Assembly (NCBI RefSeq): GCF_012489685.1
Contig: NC_080045.1
Span: 53,457,815 to 53,521,814, forward strand
Direction of reading: 5' to 3'
DNA length: 64,000 nt
Source of the DNA: Lotus japonicus
Lineage: Eukaryota > Streptophyta > Magnoliopsida > Fabales > Fabaceae
Shown: piece after piece, positions 12,001 to 24,877 of the stretch
Numbering within the stretch: the first letter of the stretch is position 1
Layout of the letters: each line of letters starts with the position of its first letter
Program-made: the position numbers and the translations under genes
The notes under the pieces: generated by a model
Seen by the model: only the letters and a program-made list of their open reading frames with translations
The model's database searches: none
What the model was told of the DNA's origin: nothing

Positions 12001-15000
12001 TCATTTGTGTCTTTGCAAATGTATTAACTTAGCTAAGTCAGCAGGAGAATATTTTCTTGTTGTAGAATTTACTTATTCAATAATTTCACAAGTGGATGCC
12101 ATGCCATGGCTTGCTTTTTTAAACAGTGTCTATCTTGAAACGTCCTAAAACACCTCCAGCAACTCCTGGGATGGTTGATTATCAGAATGCTGATCATGAA
12201 CAGCTAATGAAAAGGCTTCGCCCTAATCATTCTGTAGAGGAGGTAATTTTTTATAAATTTCAGTTCAAGAGAAATACTAGCAATTCACTGTCTAACACGC
12301 TTTTTCTAACACTGTTTTAGTTGAAATTCACGTGAGATCCACGACATCATATGGGTCCTACTCCCAATTTGGTCGGACCCACTTGAATTTCAACCAATAA
12401 GAAAGAATGTGTTGAAAAAGAGTGTTAGAGATTGTGTACCCATTCTTCTTCTATTTATTTTCTTTGCTTCACATGTTTCACAATACCTGGTATTTTTCTG
12501 CTATTTTGACTTCTAATGTTTGGCAACTCATCAGTATGGTTCATTTATAATATCAGATGTCATATCCTGTGGCTCGACAAGCCTCTTGGTCATTGGATGA
12601 TCTGCCAAGAACGGTGACTATGACTTTGCATCAGGGGTCCTCTGTTACAAGCATGGATTTTCATCCTTCTCACCATACCTTACTTCTTGGTATTGTTTAT
12701 CATGCTTGTACTATGTGCAATATCTCAGTTGCTAAAATATTGACAAAATAATATAGCTTATTTTTTTCTTCTTCTAATGGTATATATTTCCCTGGAGCAG
12801 TTGGTTCTAATAATGGTGAGATTACCCTCTGGGAACTCAGTTTGCGAGAAAGGTTGGTCTCAAAGCCGTTCAAGTTATGGGATGCGTCAGCAAGCATGCT
12901 ACCATTTCAGGTTTCATACAGTGCAGTATTCTTTTTAATGTTGCAGCACCCTTATTTATCAGTACCAAGAAAACTAGTCCAGCTTAAGCTATCATGGCCA
13001 CTATATGATATAATGCTTGGCCATTAGTTTTGGTACTTGAAAATTCGGAACTTTTGGAATTTATAATTGAGAACTTTGCAGGCAGCTGCGGTCAAGGATG
13101 CACCTATTTCTGTCAGTCGTGTCACGTGGAGCCCTGATGGAAGTTTTGTAGGTATGTGACTTTTTTCTGAAACCATGTTGAAGCTTTCCTGTCAGGTGTA
13201 TATCTAACTGGTTGCTTTTCTTTAGGTGTTGCTTTTACTAAACATTTGATTCATTTATATGCCTACACTGGATCAAATGACCTAGCCCAGCGCATAGAGG
13301 TGATGTACTTCTCATAAAAAATAGATTAAGTTTTTGTTGCAGTTTGATTTACATTTCTTTGTCGATGCAGGTTGATGCCCATATTGGTGGTGTGAATGAT
13401 TTGGCATTTGCTCATCCAAATAAACAGCTATGTATTGTGACTTGTGGGGACGATAAATTGATAAAGGTGTGTGCCTTATAATTTTGGATCTTGCAAAGGT
13501 TATCTAGTTTTCTAAAGAAGAAACTCTTGTAGGTGTGGGATACAAATGGCCGAAGACTATTTACCTTTGAGGGGCATGAGGCGCCTGTATATTCTATTTG
13601 TCCTCATCACAAAGAGAGCATTCAGGTAATAAAATAGATATCATTATTGAGGCACCTATAATTTTAATGTTTATTTCGGGATGGTTGCGTGCTATAATTT
13701 GATAGATTTTTTGCTCTATGTAATGTACCTGTATGTGTAATTATTTTTTCATTAAACTCATAAATGTGGCTTTTACTTATAGTAGTCTTTGAAAATTACA
13801 GCCACCATCCTATTACTCATATATTGGCTCCATAACTGGAGAATAATGTGTTTCTTAACTTCTTGCAAGCTATATATACTAATACACATGTGGAAACTAA
13901 AGGTGGCTACTGTAACTTTTCAGTTTATATTTTCAACTGCCGTTGATGGAAAAATAAAGGCTTGGTTGTATGATAACATGGGTTCTAGGGTTGACTATGA
14001 TGCCCCTGGTCATTGGTGTACTACGATGCTTTACAGTGCTGATGGAAGTAGGTAAGTTGGATTTGTATGAGGGTAATTATTTTGTTGTCAAATTCAATGG
14101 ATAATTGAGTGTATTTTATTGAACTAACTCATGTCTAACAATTTATTTTCCCCTCCTTTCTCCAGATTGTTTTCTTGTGGGACAAGTAAAGATGGAGAGT
14201 CTTTTCTTGTTGAATGGAATGAAAGTGAAGGAGCCATTAAGAGAACATACAATGGATTCAGAAAGAAATCTGCCGGTGTTGTCCAGTTTGACACAACCCA
14301 AAATCGCTTCTTGGCTGCAGGCGAAGACGGCCAAGTGAAGTTTTGGGACATGGACAATATAAATCTTCTTGCAAGCACTGATGCAGATGGTGGATTACAG
14401 GTCAGTATTATGGTGAACTGTTCTTGTGGAGTATAACTATTCTTTATAAAACATCCTGTGACCTGTATATGATTGTATGAATCTACTCAGGGCCTTCCAC
14501 GCTTGAGATTCAATAAGGAAGGAAATATTCTTGCTGTTACCACTATGGACAATGGATTCAAGATACTTGCTAATGCTACTGGTCTTAGATCCTTAAGAGC
14601 AATTGAAACTCCAGCATTTGAAGCATTGCGGACGCCCATTGAATCTGCTGCAGTCAAGGTAGTTATATAGTACTCTAAACCTTTGCTTGGTTCCTGATGT
14701 TTAGAGCAAAATATGTGAACTGTCCACTTTGTTTATGTCATATAGGTATCTGCCTCTTCTGTTAATGTTAGTCCTATCAACTGCAAAGTGGAAAGAAGCT
14801 CTCCTGTCAGGCCTTCTCCAATTCTTGTATGAACTTAATCCTGTCCTGTGACCTTAATAATCATCATTATGACTTTTACAGTGATATTGGTAGATGGTTC
14901 ATTTTACGGCATCTTAATACTTGTTTGTAATTCATGGATTGGTTTTGGATTTTTCGATCCAGAATGGAGTTGATCCCGTGGGTCGAAATGTAGAGAGACC

Positions 15001-17892
15001 AAGAACCGTGGAAGATGTAACAGATAGGACTAGACAATGGCAACCAACTGAAATTCTGGATACTGTCCAATGTCGGTCAGTTAGCTTGCCTGACAGCATG
15101 GAGTCTTTCAGCAAGGTAGATTGACTGATGAACATATGAGATTGTCATTATTCTATTGCAAACTTCATGTGATGTACGCTGATTTAATGCTCTGATCCAT
15201 ATATAGGTCATCCGACTTTTATATACAAATTCTGGTGTTGGTATTTTGGCCCTTGGTTCAAATGGTATCCAGAAGCTTTGGAAATGGGCTCGCAATGAAC
15301 ACAATCCTACTGGGAAGGTAGTGTTAAGCAAATAATTACTTGGCATATTTCCTCCCTTCATTCCTTTTTTATTCTTTATACTTTTTATTAGTTTTTTCCT
15401 TTAAATAGAGAACTTAATTCTGAAGTTTATTTCATTACAGGCTACCGCCAGTGTTGTTCCACAACAGTGGCAACCCAACAGTGGTCTTCTTATGACTAAT
15501 GATATCTCAGGTGTAAACCTTGAAGAAGCGGTCCCTTGCATTGCACTCTCAAAAAATGACTCATATGTCATGTCTGCCTGTGGCGGAAAGGTTTCACTAT
15601 TTAACATGATGACATTCAAGGTGTGTCTGGATAAACAACCCTGATGTTCCATTTAATTGCTTGGTTAACTGGTTACTTACAGTTCACATTTTTATAGGTA
15701 ATGACCACATTTATGCAACCACCTCCTGCATCTACCTTTCTAGCTTTCCATCCTCAGGATAACAACATTATTGCCATTGGGATGGAGGATTCAACCATTC
15801 ACATCTATAATGTCAGAGTGGATGAGGTGATTTTGTCTTTAACTGCTTATTTTTTTCTGTTCAGATCTGCACAATCATCTCTAAATAATCTCACAAAACA
15901 CAATCCCCCCTGCCTTCCTCCTTTGTGGCTATGTACCAGGTGAAATCAAAATTAAAGGGTCACCAGAAGCGAATAACTGGTTTGGCCTTCTCAACCAATC
16001 TTAACATCCTTGTCTCATCTGGTGCTGATGCTCAAGTAAGTCTTTTGACCTTTCTACTTTCTTGCTATATTCAGAGTGGCATGGAAAGCCTTTTATGCCG
16101 ATTAGTTAGCCCCTAATAATTTGTTTTGGATCTTTTTTGTTGGTTATCCTAGTTTCCATTATTTGTTATTATCATTGTTTTGTTAGATCTGTTTTTCAAT
16201 TTAAAGGGTGCCAGAAAAAGTCTAGCTTGTGGATTCTGGACTATTATGAAATTAAATAAAAATCTACTTCAGTAGAATTGAGTTACTAGAAGGTGCCAAG
16301 TGCCAACACCTGCGGGGTGTTATTCAAAATCATTTTCTCTTTACTTTTGTTTTGCCTAGTTGACTCTAAGCATTTTTTTTGTTCTCTCAGTTTACCTTTT
16401 TTATTGTAATGGTTTTGTATCCAGATTGAGTTTAACTAAGTCTTTATTGGATTCTTGTTTTCTGTTTTCCTATATATCTATCCAAGGAGTTCTTTGGTTA
16501 GCTGAAAAATGGTTGAAAAGCTTGTACATTATGATTGGATGCACTTTTGTGCAAGTTTGTTCCTGGTTTGCTGCTCTTGATAAATTTGTGGTTATTCACT
16601 TATTCTTTTAGAATATTTGTGCTTCTACTAATGCTCTTTTCAATTCAAATGCTTTATTTTTCCAGTAGGAAACATTGCCCATTGTTATGCTCAACACTTT
16701 TGCCATTTCTGGTTTTAAGAATTTCTATTATGTTGGCCAGCTTTGCGTGTGGAGCATTGATACATGGGAGAAAAGAAAATCAATTCCATTACAACTACCT
16801 GCGGGAAGGTCACCTGTTGGTGATACACGGGTTCAGTTCCATTCGGATCAACTTCGCTTATTGGTGGTCCATGAGACTCAGTTGGCAGTATATGATGCCT
16901 TAAAGATGGAACGCATTCGGCAGGTAGGCAGTTTTTTCCAGTAATGATAGAGCTTCTTGTAGCTGACAAAATTGAAATTAAGATATGCTCCTAAATTGTT
17001 TTTGCTGCAGTGGGTTCCCCAAGATGCTCTGTCTGCTCCCATATCATGTGCAGTTTATTCTTGCAACAGTCAGTTAATATATGCTACATTTTGCGATGCA
17101 AACGTTGGGGTTTTCGATGCTGATACCTTGAGACTAAGATGTCGAATTGCACCATCTGTATGCTTGTCATCTGCTGCTTTAAGCGGGTATGTATCAGCTT
17201 AGTAGATTGCAATTAAATTAATCTTTATTGTATTTTAAATTTTGAACATTATATACAATGATGCTTTTTGTGAAATGACTCGGTAAAAAATTATAACTTG
17301 ATACATGATATTGGTTACTTTATAAATTTCTAGATATTAATATGGTATTCTTAATACTTTCAATTTAAAAGATCATCTGGACTACGTTTTTTTTATGAAA
17401 AATTAAGGATTTTACTCCTCTAACCTCACAAAGTAAGCCATCACAATCAACGGTTGAAATTTTGATCTTATACTTGTACAAGAGTGTTCTTTAAGTCTCA
17501 CAAAGTAAGTCTCAATCAATGGTTGCAATGCTTTACTTTACTCTCTAAAGTAACTCTCTCATGGGCTAAATCTGAAAAACAAATATCCTTCCTCTGATTA
17601 GGGTGGGTGGTATTGTTTATCTGCCGCTGCAAAATTTGTGCCGGTGACATTTTGATCCGTGTTTGTGTATTGCAGAAACCAGGCTGTGTATCCTTTTGTG
17701 GTTGCGACTCATCCACTAGAACCTAACCAGTTTGCTGTTGGGTTAACTGATGGGTCTGTCAGAGTGATAGAACCTACTGAATCAGAAGGTAAGTGGGGAT
17801 CTTCTCCACCTGTGGACAATGGAATATTGAATGGTAGGACAGCTTCTTCATCTACAACAAGCAACCACACTGCCGATCAGGCCCAAAGATAA
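9049..17892 (+). CDS. TPR4: TOPLESS-RELATED 4 transcriptional co-repressor (25 coding exons)
   Basis: Nuclear Groucho/TUP1-type co-repressor that binds EAR-motif proteins (Aux/IAA, JAZ adaptors and others) and recruits deacetylases. Coding exons: 9049-9128, 10200-10379, 10483-10596, 10920-11078, 11448-11622, 11717-11846, 12127-12242, 12557-12689, 12801-12910, 13082-13151, 13226-13299, 13371-13466, 13533-13625, 13924-14051, 14166-14400, 14491-14658, 14746-14826, 14963-15115, 15207-15317, 15441-15620, 15698-15826, 15940-16035, 16741-16923, 17011-17186 and 17676-17892. They total 3387 nt, giving 1128 aa, the usual family length. Order: LisH (MTSLSRELVFLILQFLDEEK), CTLH/CRA (to about residue 200), proline-rich linker with the LKRPKTPP block, then two WD40 propellers. 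The linker sequence (LNLP…AAYTSLGAHG, ILKRPKTPPATPGMVDYQN) fits the TPR4 branch rather than TPL/TPR1. A truncated duplicate lies at 1-1553. Confidence 0.95.
9431..9530. mobile_element. small MITE in TPR4 intron 1
   Basis: The ends are CCTGTTTGGAT (9431-9441) and ATTCAAACAGG (9520-9530), an inverted repeat with one mismatch. The 100-bp interior has TTATC…GATAAGCT-type inverted symmetry. This is the common CCTGTTTGG-ended MITE form. Intron 1 (9129-10199) also has a long T run at about 9310-9327 and a GA-rich patch at about 9815-9905. Confidence 0.55.
12292..12428. mobile_element. MITE in TPR4 intron 7
   Basis: A long imperfect terminal inverted repeat: CTAACACGCTTTTTC at 12292 pairs with GAAAAAGAGTGTTAG ending at 12428, and the match continues inward through GTTGAAATTCACGTG versus CACTTGAATTTCAAC. 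Almost the whole 137 bp folds into one hairpin. The neighbouring exons are undisturbed. Confidence 0.65.
17330..17660. mobile_element. extra ~350 bp in the last TPR4 intron (possible MITE)
   Basis: The last intron is 489 bp here (17187-17675) but only 134 bp in the duplicate (1206-1339), with flanks that align. The extra block holds repeated CTCACAAAGTAAG motifs (about 17423 and 17493) and CTTTACTCTCTAAAGTAA. An insertion in this copy, or a deletion in the other, explains it. Terminal repeats are not clear. Confidence 0.4.
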
Positions 17893-20022
17893 GATTCATT
17901 GTAGTATAGTAGCGTAGTTCTTGCCATTTGTAAGTTTATCAGCCTAGGTATTTATATTTTGATTCACCATTTTGTCTCATCAATATCAGGTCAGCTTGGA
18001 CATAAAATGATAAATTTTTAGATGTACCCTCTTGTATACCTTAATTTATTCTAGTTAAACTTAAATTTTATGTTTATATTTCATTTCATTGGGATGTTAT
18101 TGTATTTTTTTAAAGAGGATGTTATTGTTTTTTTTTTAAACAGAGGATGTTAATTTTCCTGGCTTTTTCTTAATATATCTTAGAGTACTACACTTCACTT
18201 TCACTACCCTAAGCTTTGCCAATATGATGACATTAAACTAAACTCCATTCTTCTTTAAAATTACACTTCACCTCACCTCCTTTCAACTTTAACAATAGAA
18301 TATCAGAATTTGTCACAAAATCAATTTGCTAAAACTATTCCTTGAATAAGAATTAGTAATAAATTTTGAAGAGATTTTTTCTGTCGCAAGTTTTGTCACT
18401 AATTTACATATTTACTACTTCATCGTAAAATAGTCAATATTAGCGACTAATTTTATTTACATCTCTAGAATATGTCGCTATTTGCATGTATTAGTGACAA
18501 ATTGTAGAGATGAAAAATAACGTGTAGTTAAATTGACGGATTTAAATTGGTGACAATATTTGCGATGGAAAACATCTCTCTATTATATTTGTCACTATTT
18601 TCATCTCTCTTTTTGTTCTCTATGCATTCTTCCTATTGCGCCATATTAATCTTGCATGTATCTCTCGTGGTTCATAACCTTCCATTAGGTTTCCCTTGCA
18701 ATCCATCATGGTGAAAACCCCACCCACCTCGCTCATTTTACATCGTGTTCCATGTTACGTTCACATCTTCCAAACCCTCGCTCTCCTCCATGGCATTGCC
18801 TCCAACCCATTTGAAAACTTCGGCCTAGCCTCCTCCTTCACCGCATTCACTTCTCTAACCTTATCTCAATTTTATTTGCAAAACCTTCCATTTTATCCCC
18901 GACTATAGGTATCCAAGATTCGAGTATCTTCGAAGGTAGGATCATTTGTATTTGAGTGGTTGCGGCATCGGTTAGATCGATTGTTGTGGAGGTTTCTAGC
19001 AAAGTGAGAATGACGACATGTTCTGCTTTTTGTCTTTTCATTTTTTGTTTTTTCTGTTCAAACCCTTATGTGGTTTTTGTTTTCTATTGTTTATCATCTT
19101 CATTTTATTTATAAGTTTCTAACGACCTTATGAGTTGCCATCTAAACACCGGTAAGGACAAATCAAGTAATATAATTGAAAGTTGTTAAAGCAGTAAGAT
19201 TAAAGGATCATTGGATGAATATGGAGAAAGAAGAAGCACAAACACTACTGGTTCCAATATATTACTTATGTTCCTTATTATGTGTCAACTTAGAGAAGAA
19301 AAAAAATTCATATATTTATCAACTTGAATTTCTATAGAAAATTACTTGATGTTTTCCAAATAATATCAAGAATAAATTACAAGAGATAATACACACTTTA
19401 AATGTAAAATAGAAAAATTACATTTTCTTTATATGTGTATTTATTCTCTTTCTGAACTGTTAATTCGGAATGAATGTAGTAATATTTAAGAAATCACATG
19501 CTCAAATAATAGAAATAAATGACAGTCACTCATTGGAACTAAATAATATCAAGTGTAATAGTCTAAGAATTATAATAATGTAATTTGATTTGTTCGCTTA
19601 AAAACTTTTATGGAAAATTAAAGAATAATAAATTATTCACACTTCTCTTCCACTCACACAAGAGTGAGATAAGAAGAGAAGAGAGAAAAATTAATGATAT
19701 GGTATATGATGTGACATGAAATAGAGTGAGAAATAGAAAATAAAATGTATAAAAATTGGATGAAAATTGAAAAGTAAAGAGGATTATCAATGAATAATTA
19801 CTCAAAATTAAATCTCAATAAACTAGATTGAATTTAGGAATAATCTCATTTGAGAATGGAAGAGAAACGCACCGTCTTCAATCTTTCTTTATTATTATTA
19901 TTATTATTTAAGAAAAGAAAAAAAAACACGAATAATACTTCTCCATCATCGTTCAAATATGCTTCTACCTCCCTGAGTGAAACGGATTAGGGTTTATCCA
20001 ATCGATCCCACCACCGTCATCA
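17893..20022. other. intergenic, no gene seen
   Basis: AT-rich DNA. About 18330-18600 has repeated GTCGCTAATT/TTAGTGACAAATT-type motifs in both orientations, suggesting a decayed DNA transposon with subterminal repeats. An open 70-codon frame at 18696-18908 has no recognisable domain. A short (ATT)n run sits at about 19888-19909, shortly before the PRP38 gene. Confidence 0.5.
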
Positions 20023-23000
20023 ATGGCGAATCGAACCGATCCAGCGGCGAAGAGCATAAGAGGAACAAACCCTCAAAACCTAGTCGAGAAGATTCTCCGT
20101 TCCAAGATCTACCAGCACACCTATTGGAAGGAACAATGCTTCGGCTTAACCGCCGAGACCTTGGTTGACAAGGCCATGGAGCTTGACCATCTCGGCGGCA
20201 CCTACGGCGGCAACCGGAAACCCACTCCCTTCATGTGCCTCGTCATGAAGATGCTCCAGATTCAACCTGAGAAGGAAATCGTTATCGAGTTCATCAAAAA
20301 CGAGGATTACAAGTGAGTATTTCATCTTCTTTGCTCTTCAATTCTTTCTAATCGACGAACGAATGGTTTCTGATTGTGTGTTTGGTTTTCAGGTATGTGA
20401 GGATTCTTGGTGCTTTTTATCTGCGTCTTACTGGTTCTGATATTGATGTGTACCGTTACCTGGAACCCTTGTATAATGATTATCGGAAACTGCGGCGAAA
20501 ATCACCGGATGGACGTGAGTTATTTACAATACAATGTCTATTTTCAAATTAGCTTTTGTATTGTGTTTGCAATGTAGTTCTCTGTCGATGGTTTTATGAG
20601 GCTTGTTCCACTATCCACCGCTCGAAATAGCGTTTTTGGGGCTTGCCGCTACGCTATGCTATCCGCCATTAACAACCCTAGTTTTGTCTATAGCTTGCTT
20701 GTTAAGCTAATTTGTTGCTCTTGATGTTGCAGAGTTTTCGTTGACGCACGTGGATGAGGTCATTGATGAGCTTCTCACGAAAGATTATTCGTGTGATATT
20801 GCTATGCCGCGTATCAAGAGAAGGTAGTTGCCTGTGATGATTTTGGTTTGCTTTTGTGTGAACAAATTACTTACATTAGTATGTTTTATGTTTAGTGTTT
20901 ACTGAAGAAAATAACTTTTTTTTTGTCTTACTAAGTGCATTGGAGGATTCAAAGTTAAAGTAGGCTTAAACTGAGCGTCACCATGTTACTTCTTTTTGTT
21001 TTTGGGATGTACTTCTCTTTGTCTGTCGAGGAGCATGTATGGGTTAAATTTGTGATTTTATTAAAACCTTGTCCTGAGTTATCTCCTTTACATTTGAAAT
21101 TGAGCTTTGAGCAATTTTCCCTGGTTGTTTTACCGTGCTTAAAAAAAAATTAAAAATTGGTCTACTGAGTTGTTTGTTTTGAGTAGTGCTTGGTTTGTTT
21201 GTGGACTGTGAAATTGATGCTTTAGAATATAGATTACAAACATGTGGTCTTGTGGTGTGAAGATGTTTAGTTTTCTTCTGTGTTCTGTAGGTGGACTATT
21301 GAAGCTCTTGGTACTTTAGAACCTAGGAGAAGTGCACTTGAAGAAGATTTCGAGGAGGAAGAGGAGAAAGAGGATAATGACCAGCCTGTTGATGAGGTTG
21401 AAGATAGGGCGTATGAGAAGGTGCTTCCCTTTATTTCCTAATCAAATCTTATTTTTGCGAATGTAGAAAGTGAGTTGTTCTGATATTTTGGTTTAATTAT
21501 TGAATGATTTACAGGATTATTATCGTGGGCGAAGCCCTGCAAGGGAAAGAGATAGGGATAGAAGACGTGATAGTCATAGACACAGGTACTGTTTTTTCCT
21601 TGCTAGTATTTCACAACTTCATATGAATTGATGTAGATGTGAATCTTGTTATTGAAAAAGCTTTTATATTCTTTAGTCTTTACATTTGCGTATTGTTTTT
21701 CAATTTTTTTTGCTTGTGGAGGTGTATCTTGGCCCCTGGGTCTAGAATCTCAAATAAATCACAGTTTTCTTATAATTATATGATTTTAGGATAACTCTGA
21801 GCTTTCTTATCTGCAGATATGAATGAATTGTATTGGAAGCTGTTTTTGAACTTGCACATAGCCACACACACACACCATATAACTTGTCAAAGTTGTACTT
21901 ATGTTTCCACTTTGGCATTCAGAGCCACCTGTGGTATAGAACTGCTTCCTATAGTAAAATTTAATGACCCTGCCAGGTTTCTCTGCACTGACAGTGTGCA
22001 GCGAGAAGTATGATGGGTCAGACAATTATGTTGAATGGATAAATAGTGCCATGATCAAGGTCTTATGTATTGAAGAGTTGTGTTCATCCTTTTTAATACT
22101 CATTGGATCATCATCTTGCCTCTTTTCAATTCTTAATTTTCTTGATCTACTACAACCTGGTTGTTTCAGCAACTGGTTTCCCCAATTTTGATCTGTTTGG
22201 TCCCCATATGCTTTGTCTTATTGAAGATATGCGATTATTCTTTCTTCTCTTTTGCATGATAGTTCATGACTTCATGTTCACATCAATATGCGACTGAGCT
22301 ATTTGAAGCTGAGTTACTTTTGATCTTTTTGTTTGGTAAGTGTTAGCGTTACTACATGTTATTTTAGAACTGCATAGCACGGTATGCACCGGAAGGGTGG
22401 TTTAATTGTTGCTTGTACTTGGAGTTTGTATTTATTGGTGGTCTTATTTCCTTGATGCTGTCATGTGCATATAAATTCATAAACAGATAGTTCGTGTAAA
22501 TTATATTATATGTTGTCCCTCTTATTGACTTTAGAGTGAAGTAACCGTGGCTTTCATTTAGTGTAAAATGGACTTGTTTGTCATCATGGATAAGTTTCGT
22601 TTGCTTGTCCTTTTCATTTGTTTTTTTATGTGCTTTTCACAGGGATCGTGACTATGACAAAGATTATGATAGAGATTATGACAGAGGACGTGGCCGAGAT
22701 AGAGATAGAGACAGGGACAGGGAAAAGGAGAGGGACAGAGACAGGGACAGGGATAGAGACCGATATCGTCTGAGGGAAGAAAAAGATTATGGTCGTGATA
22801 GAGAGGGCAGGGAGCGGGAAAGGAGAGACAGGGATCGTGACCGTGGAAGGCGAAGGAGCCGCTCAAGGAGTCGAAGTAGGAGTAGGGATCGCAAGGAACA
22901 TGATGGTGGAGACTACAGAAAGAGACATGCTCGAAGTAGTGTAAGCCCTAGAAGACAGGGAGACGAGGATGGAGAGCCAAAGAAGAAGAAGGAGAAGAGA

Positions 23001-23102
23001 GAAAAGAAGGAAAAGAAGGATGATGGGACTGACCACCCAGATCCTGAGATTGCTGAAGCAAACAGGCTACGAGCATCCCTGGGTTTGAAACCACTGAAAT
23101 GA
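20023..23102 (+). CDS. PRP38: pre-mRNA-splicing factor PRP38
   Basis: Component of the spliceosomal B complex, needed for activation of the U4/U6.U5 tri-snRNP. Exons: 20023-20312, 20393-20514, 20733-20823, 21291-21420, 21515-21585 and 22643-23102. They total 1164 nt, giving 387 aa. The PRP38 domain fills about residues 1-180, with the family hallmarks GTNPQNLVEKILRSKIY, YWKEQCFGLTAETLVDKA, GGTYGGNRKPTPFMCL, YVRILGAFYLRLTGS and IDELLTKDYSCDIAMPR. It is followed by an acidic stretch (DFEEEEEKEDNDQP) and a long RD/RE/RS-rich tail with a lysine-rich patch, ending IAEANRLRASLGLKPLK. The last exon encodes nearly all of the charged tail. Intron 5 is long (21586-22642) compared with 78-467 bp for the others, and I see no extra exon in it. 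The ATG is the first in the transcript that opens the domain. Confidence 0.95.
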
Positions 23103-23734
23103 TCTGAATGTGGCTTGAATTTTTTCTTCGGTTTGATACTACTGAAGATCCAAATATTAGGTGGTAAATAGAATGTTACCTTATGGTTTGTGGAAATGAT
23201 GCTACTCGATTTTCCTGTACTTCCCAGAACGGTAGTTATCAGGTCAAAAGGGAAATGTTGTCACTAACACCAGCTGTTGCTTGGTTTCCAGAACTTTAGT
23301 TTGATTACCTTTAATGTGATGAGACCATATCCAGAGCCTATGGTACGAAATAGAACTACAGGTCGGCAGCCTTATATTTGTAGTGTATAATTAGCTGCAA
23401 ATCAAATTTATGGGTGGAACACTGATTTCATTACTGCTTAATTTGTAGAATGCCCCCCCCCCCCCCCCCCCCAAATTCTAGGTAACTTAAAAAGGATTTT
23501 CAGCACGTCTAATTTAGAACATAAAAAATGAAATAATATTTTTGTGAAAAATTTAAACTGCAATAGGATAACTACATGCCTGTCTTTTTTGCATATTTCC
23601 GAATGATATTTAAAAATGAAAGGAAAGAACAATTCCAAATGATATTTACAAATGAAACTATGAAAGGAAAAAACAATAGCATATCCAAACCCTAGCATGG
23701 AAGGGATTGAGCAAAAATTTGCATGATGCACTTG
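23103..23734. repeat. 3' flank of PRP38 with a 20-base C tract
   Basis: Downstream of the PRP38 stop there is no gene until the convergent minus-strand frame ending at 23735. A homopolymer of 20 C lies at 23453-23472. Such tracts are hard to sequence, so its length is uncertain. Confidence 0.6.
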
Positions 23735-24451
23735 TTATGGTGCAATCTCTGGTAGGAAAAAGCAGTCTGTATGATAGGCTTGGGTGATTGGAGAACTCAA
23801 CGGCTTGCATCTCCGTCCCTTGAGAATCCTTTTCTTCCACAGTTCTATGCCCTCATCCTCATCACCATTTCCAACACCTCCTTTTCCAAATCGCTTCATC
23901 ACTTTCTTTCTCAAGAGAGGCCTTATCATCTTCAACTTGATGCCAACAACCACTATCTTGGAGGGAATCTTGAACAAGCGGCATGAACATGTCTTCCTCC
24001 CCACTTGCCTCAACCTAGCAAACATCCTCTTCGATTTCGCCCTCATGAACTTGTCCCATCCTTTCTTCTTTTCTAGAAACCTCAGCAAAGGAAGATTCAT
24101 GATCACACGTAGCTTATCCTTTCTGTTCCGCTTTGCTCCTTCCCGTGCTCGATCATGCTCCAAAGTCTCAAGAGCAAGAAGCTGAGACAATGCAGCAACA
24201 ACTGGTTTGTCTCCCAATTCATTGGACGATCTCTTGCTTCCAGGTACACTAGAAAAGACTGAACCAAGTGACTTCCTTGATGCATCTCCATGTTTAGCTT
24301 TTATTCTTCTGTTGGTTCTGCCCTTACCAGTCGCGATCGCTTTGTCTTTGAAATGGAATTGAAGCTTTCTGTGCATGTTTGTGACCACCACCAATGACCT
24401 TGGAATCTTAATCCTAAACTTTGGATGACCGTAGTACTGCATGCCCTTCAT
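23735..24451 (-). CDS. unrecognised basic plant protein, 238 aa, intronless
   Basis: A single uninterrupted frame that begins MKGMQYYGHPKF. I do not recognise a named family. It is very rich in Lys and Arg, with clusters such as RKKVMKRFGKGG and ERKRNRK-like stretches, so a nuclear or nucleolar location is plausible. No signal peptide or membrane segment is visible. The tail contains a block ELWKKRILKGRRCKPL that resembles the conserved C-terminal block (WKKRILMGxxCKPL) I associate with small uncharacterised plant proteins; this is memory of a pattern, not a database match. It is convergent with PRP38 (632 bp apart) and divergent from the mtSSB gene (426 bp between start codons). The upstream interval (24452-24877) is a likely shared promoter region. 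Confidence 0.65.
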   Translation of the reverse strand: MKGMQYYGHPKFRIKIPRSLVVVTNMHRKLQFHFKDKAIATGKGRTNRRIKAKHGDASRKSLGSVFSSVPGSKRSSNELGDKPVVAALSQLLALETLEHDRAREGAKRNRKDKLRVIMNLPLLRFLEKKKGWDKFMRAKSKRMFARLRQVGRKTCSCRLFKIPSKIVVVGIKLKMIRPLLRKKVMKRFGKGGVGNGDEDEGIELWKKRILKGRRCKPLSSPITQAYHTDCFFLPEIAP

Positions 24452-24877
24452 GGCTGCTACTATTGCTAAAGGAGTATGTATGAATTATGATGTTGGAGGC
24501 TATACTCTACAATGCAACTACCATTATATATTAGTTCTGTTAATTTGAGGTTGGTGTTTTCTTTGCCATAATAGACGTACGAGGTAGCAGTTAATAAGAG
24601 TGGAACAGAATATGGAGTAAGTGGGGACAGTGTTTCTTTCAACGTGTAAAACAGTTATAATTAATCTAATAACCACCATTAATTAACCCACACATATTTT
24701 TGGTCAACAAACATACATGGGCTGGGCCAATGCACACATATATGGGCCGGGCTGATGTAGCCCGCTATTGCATAAGCCCACACAAAAAGAAGAAAAAAAA
24801 GAGATTTCAACTTTGCACCTTAAAGTCTTAAACCCTCGCAGTTGTTACTGTTTGTGTTTGCAGGAAGGAAACTGGAA

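Noticed and set aside
18696..18908. 70-codon frame between TPR4 and PRP38
   Set aside because: No domain, no splice context, and it lies next to decayed repeat DNA.
22558..22866. Minus-strand 102-codon frame rich in His, Cys and Pro
   Set aside because: It is the complement of the RD/RE-rich repeat tail of PRP38, so it is open only because of the biased codons.
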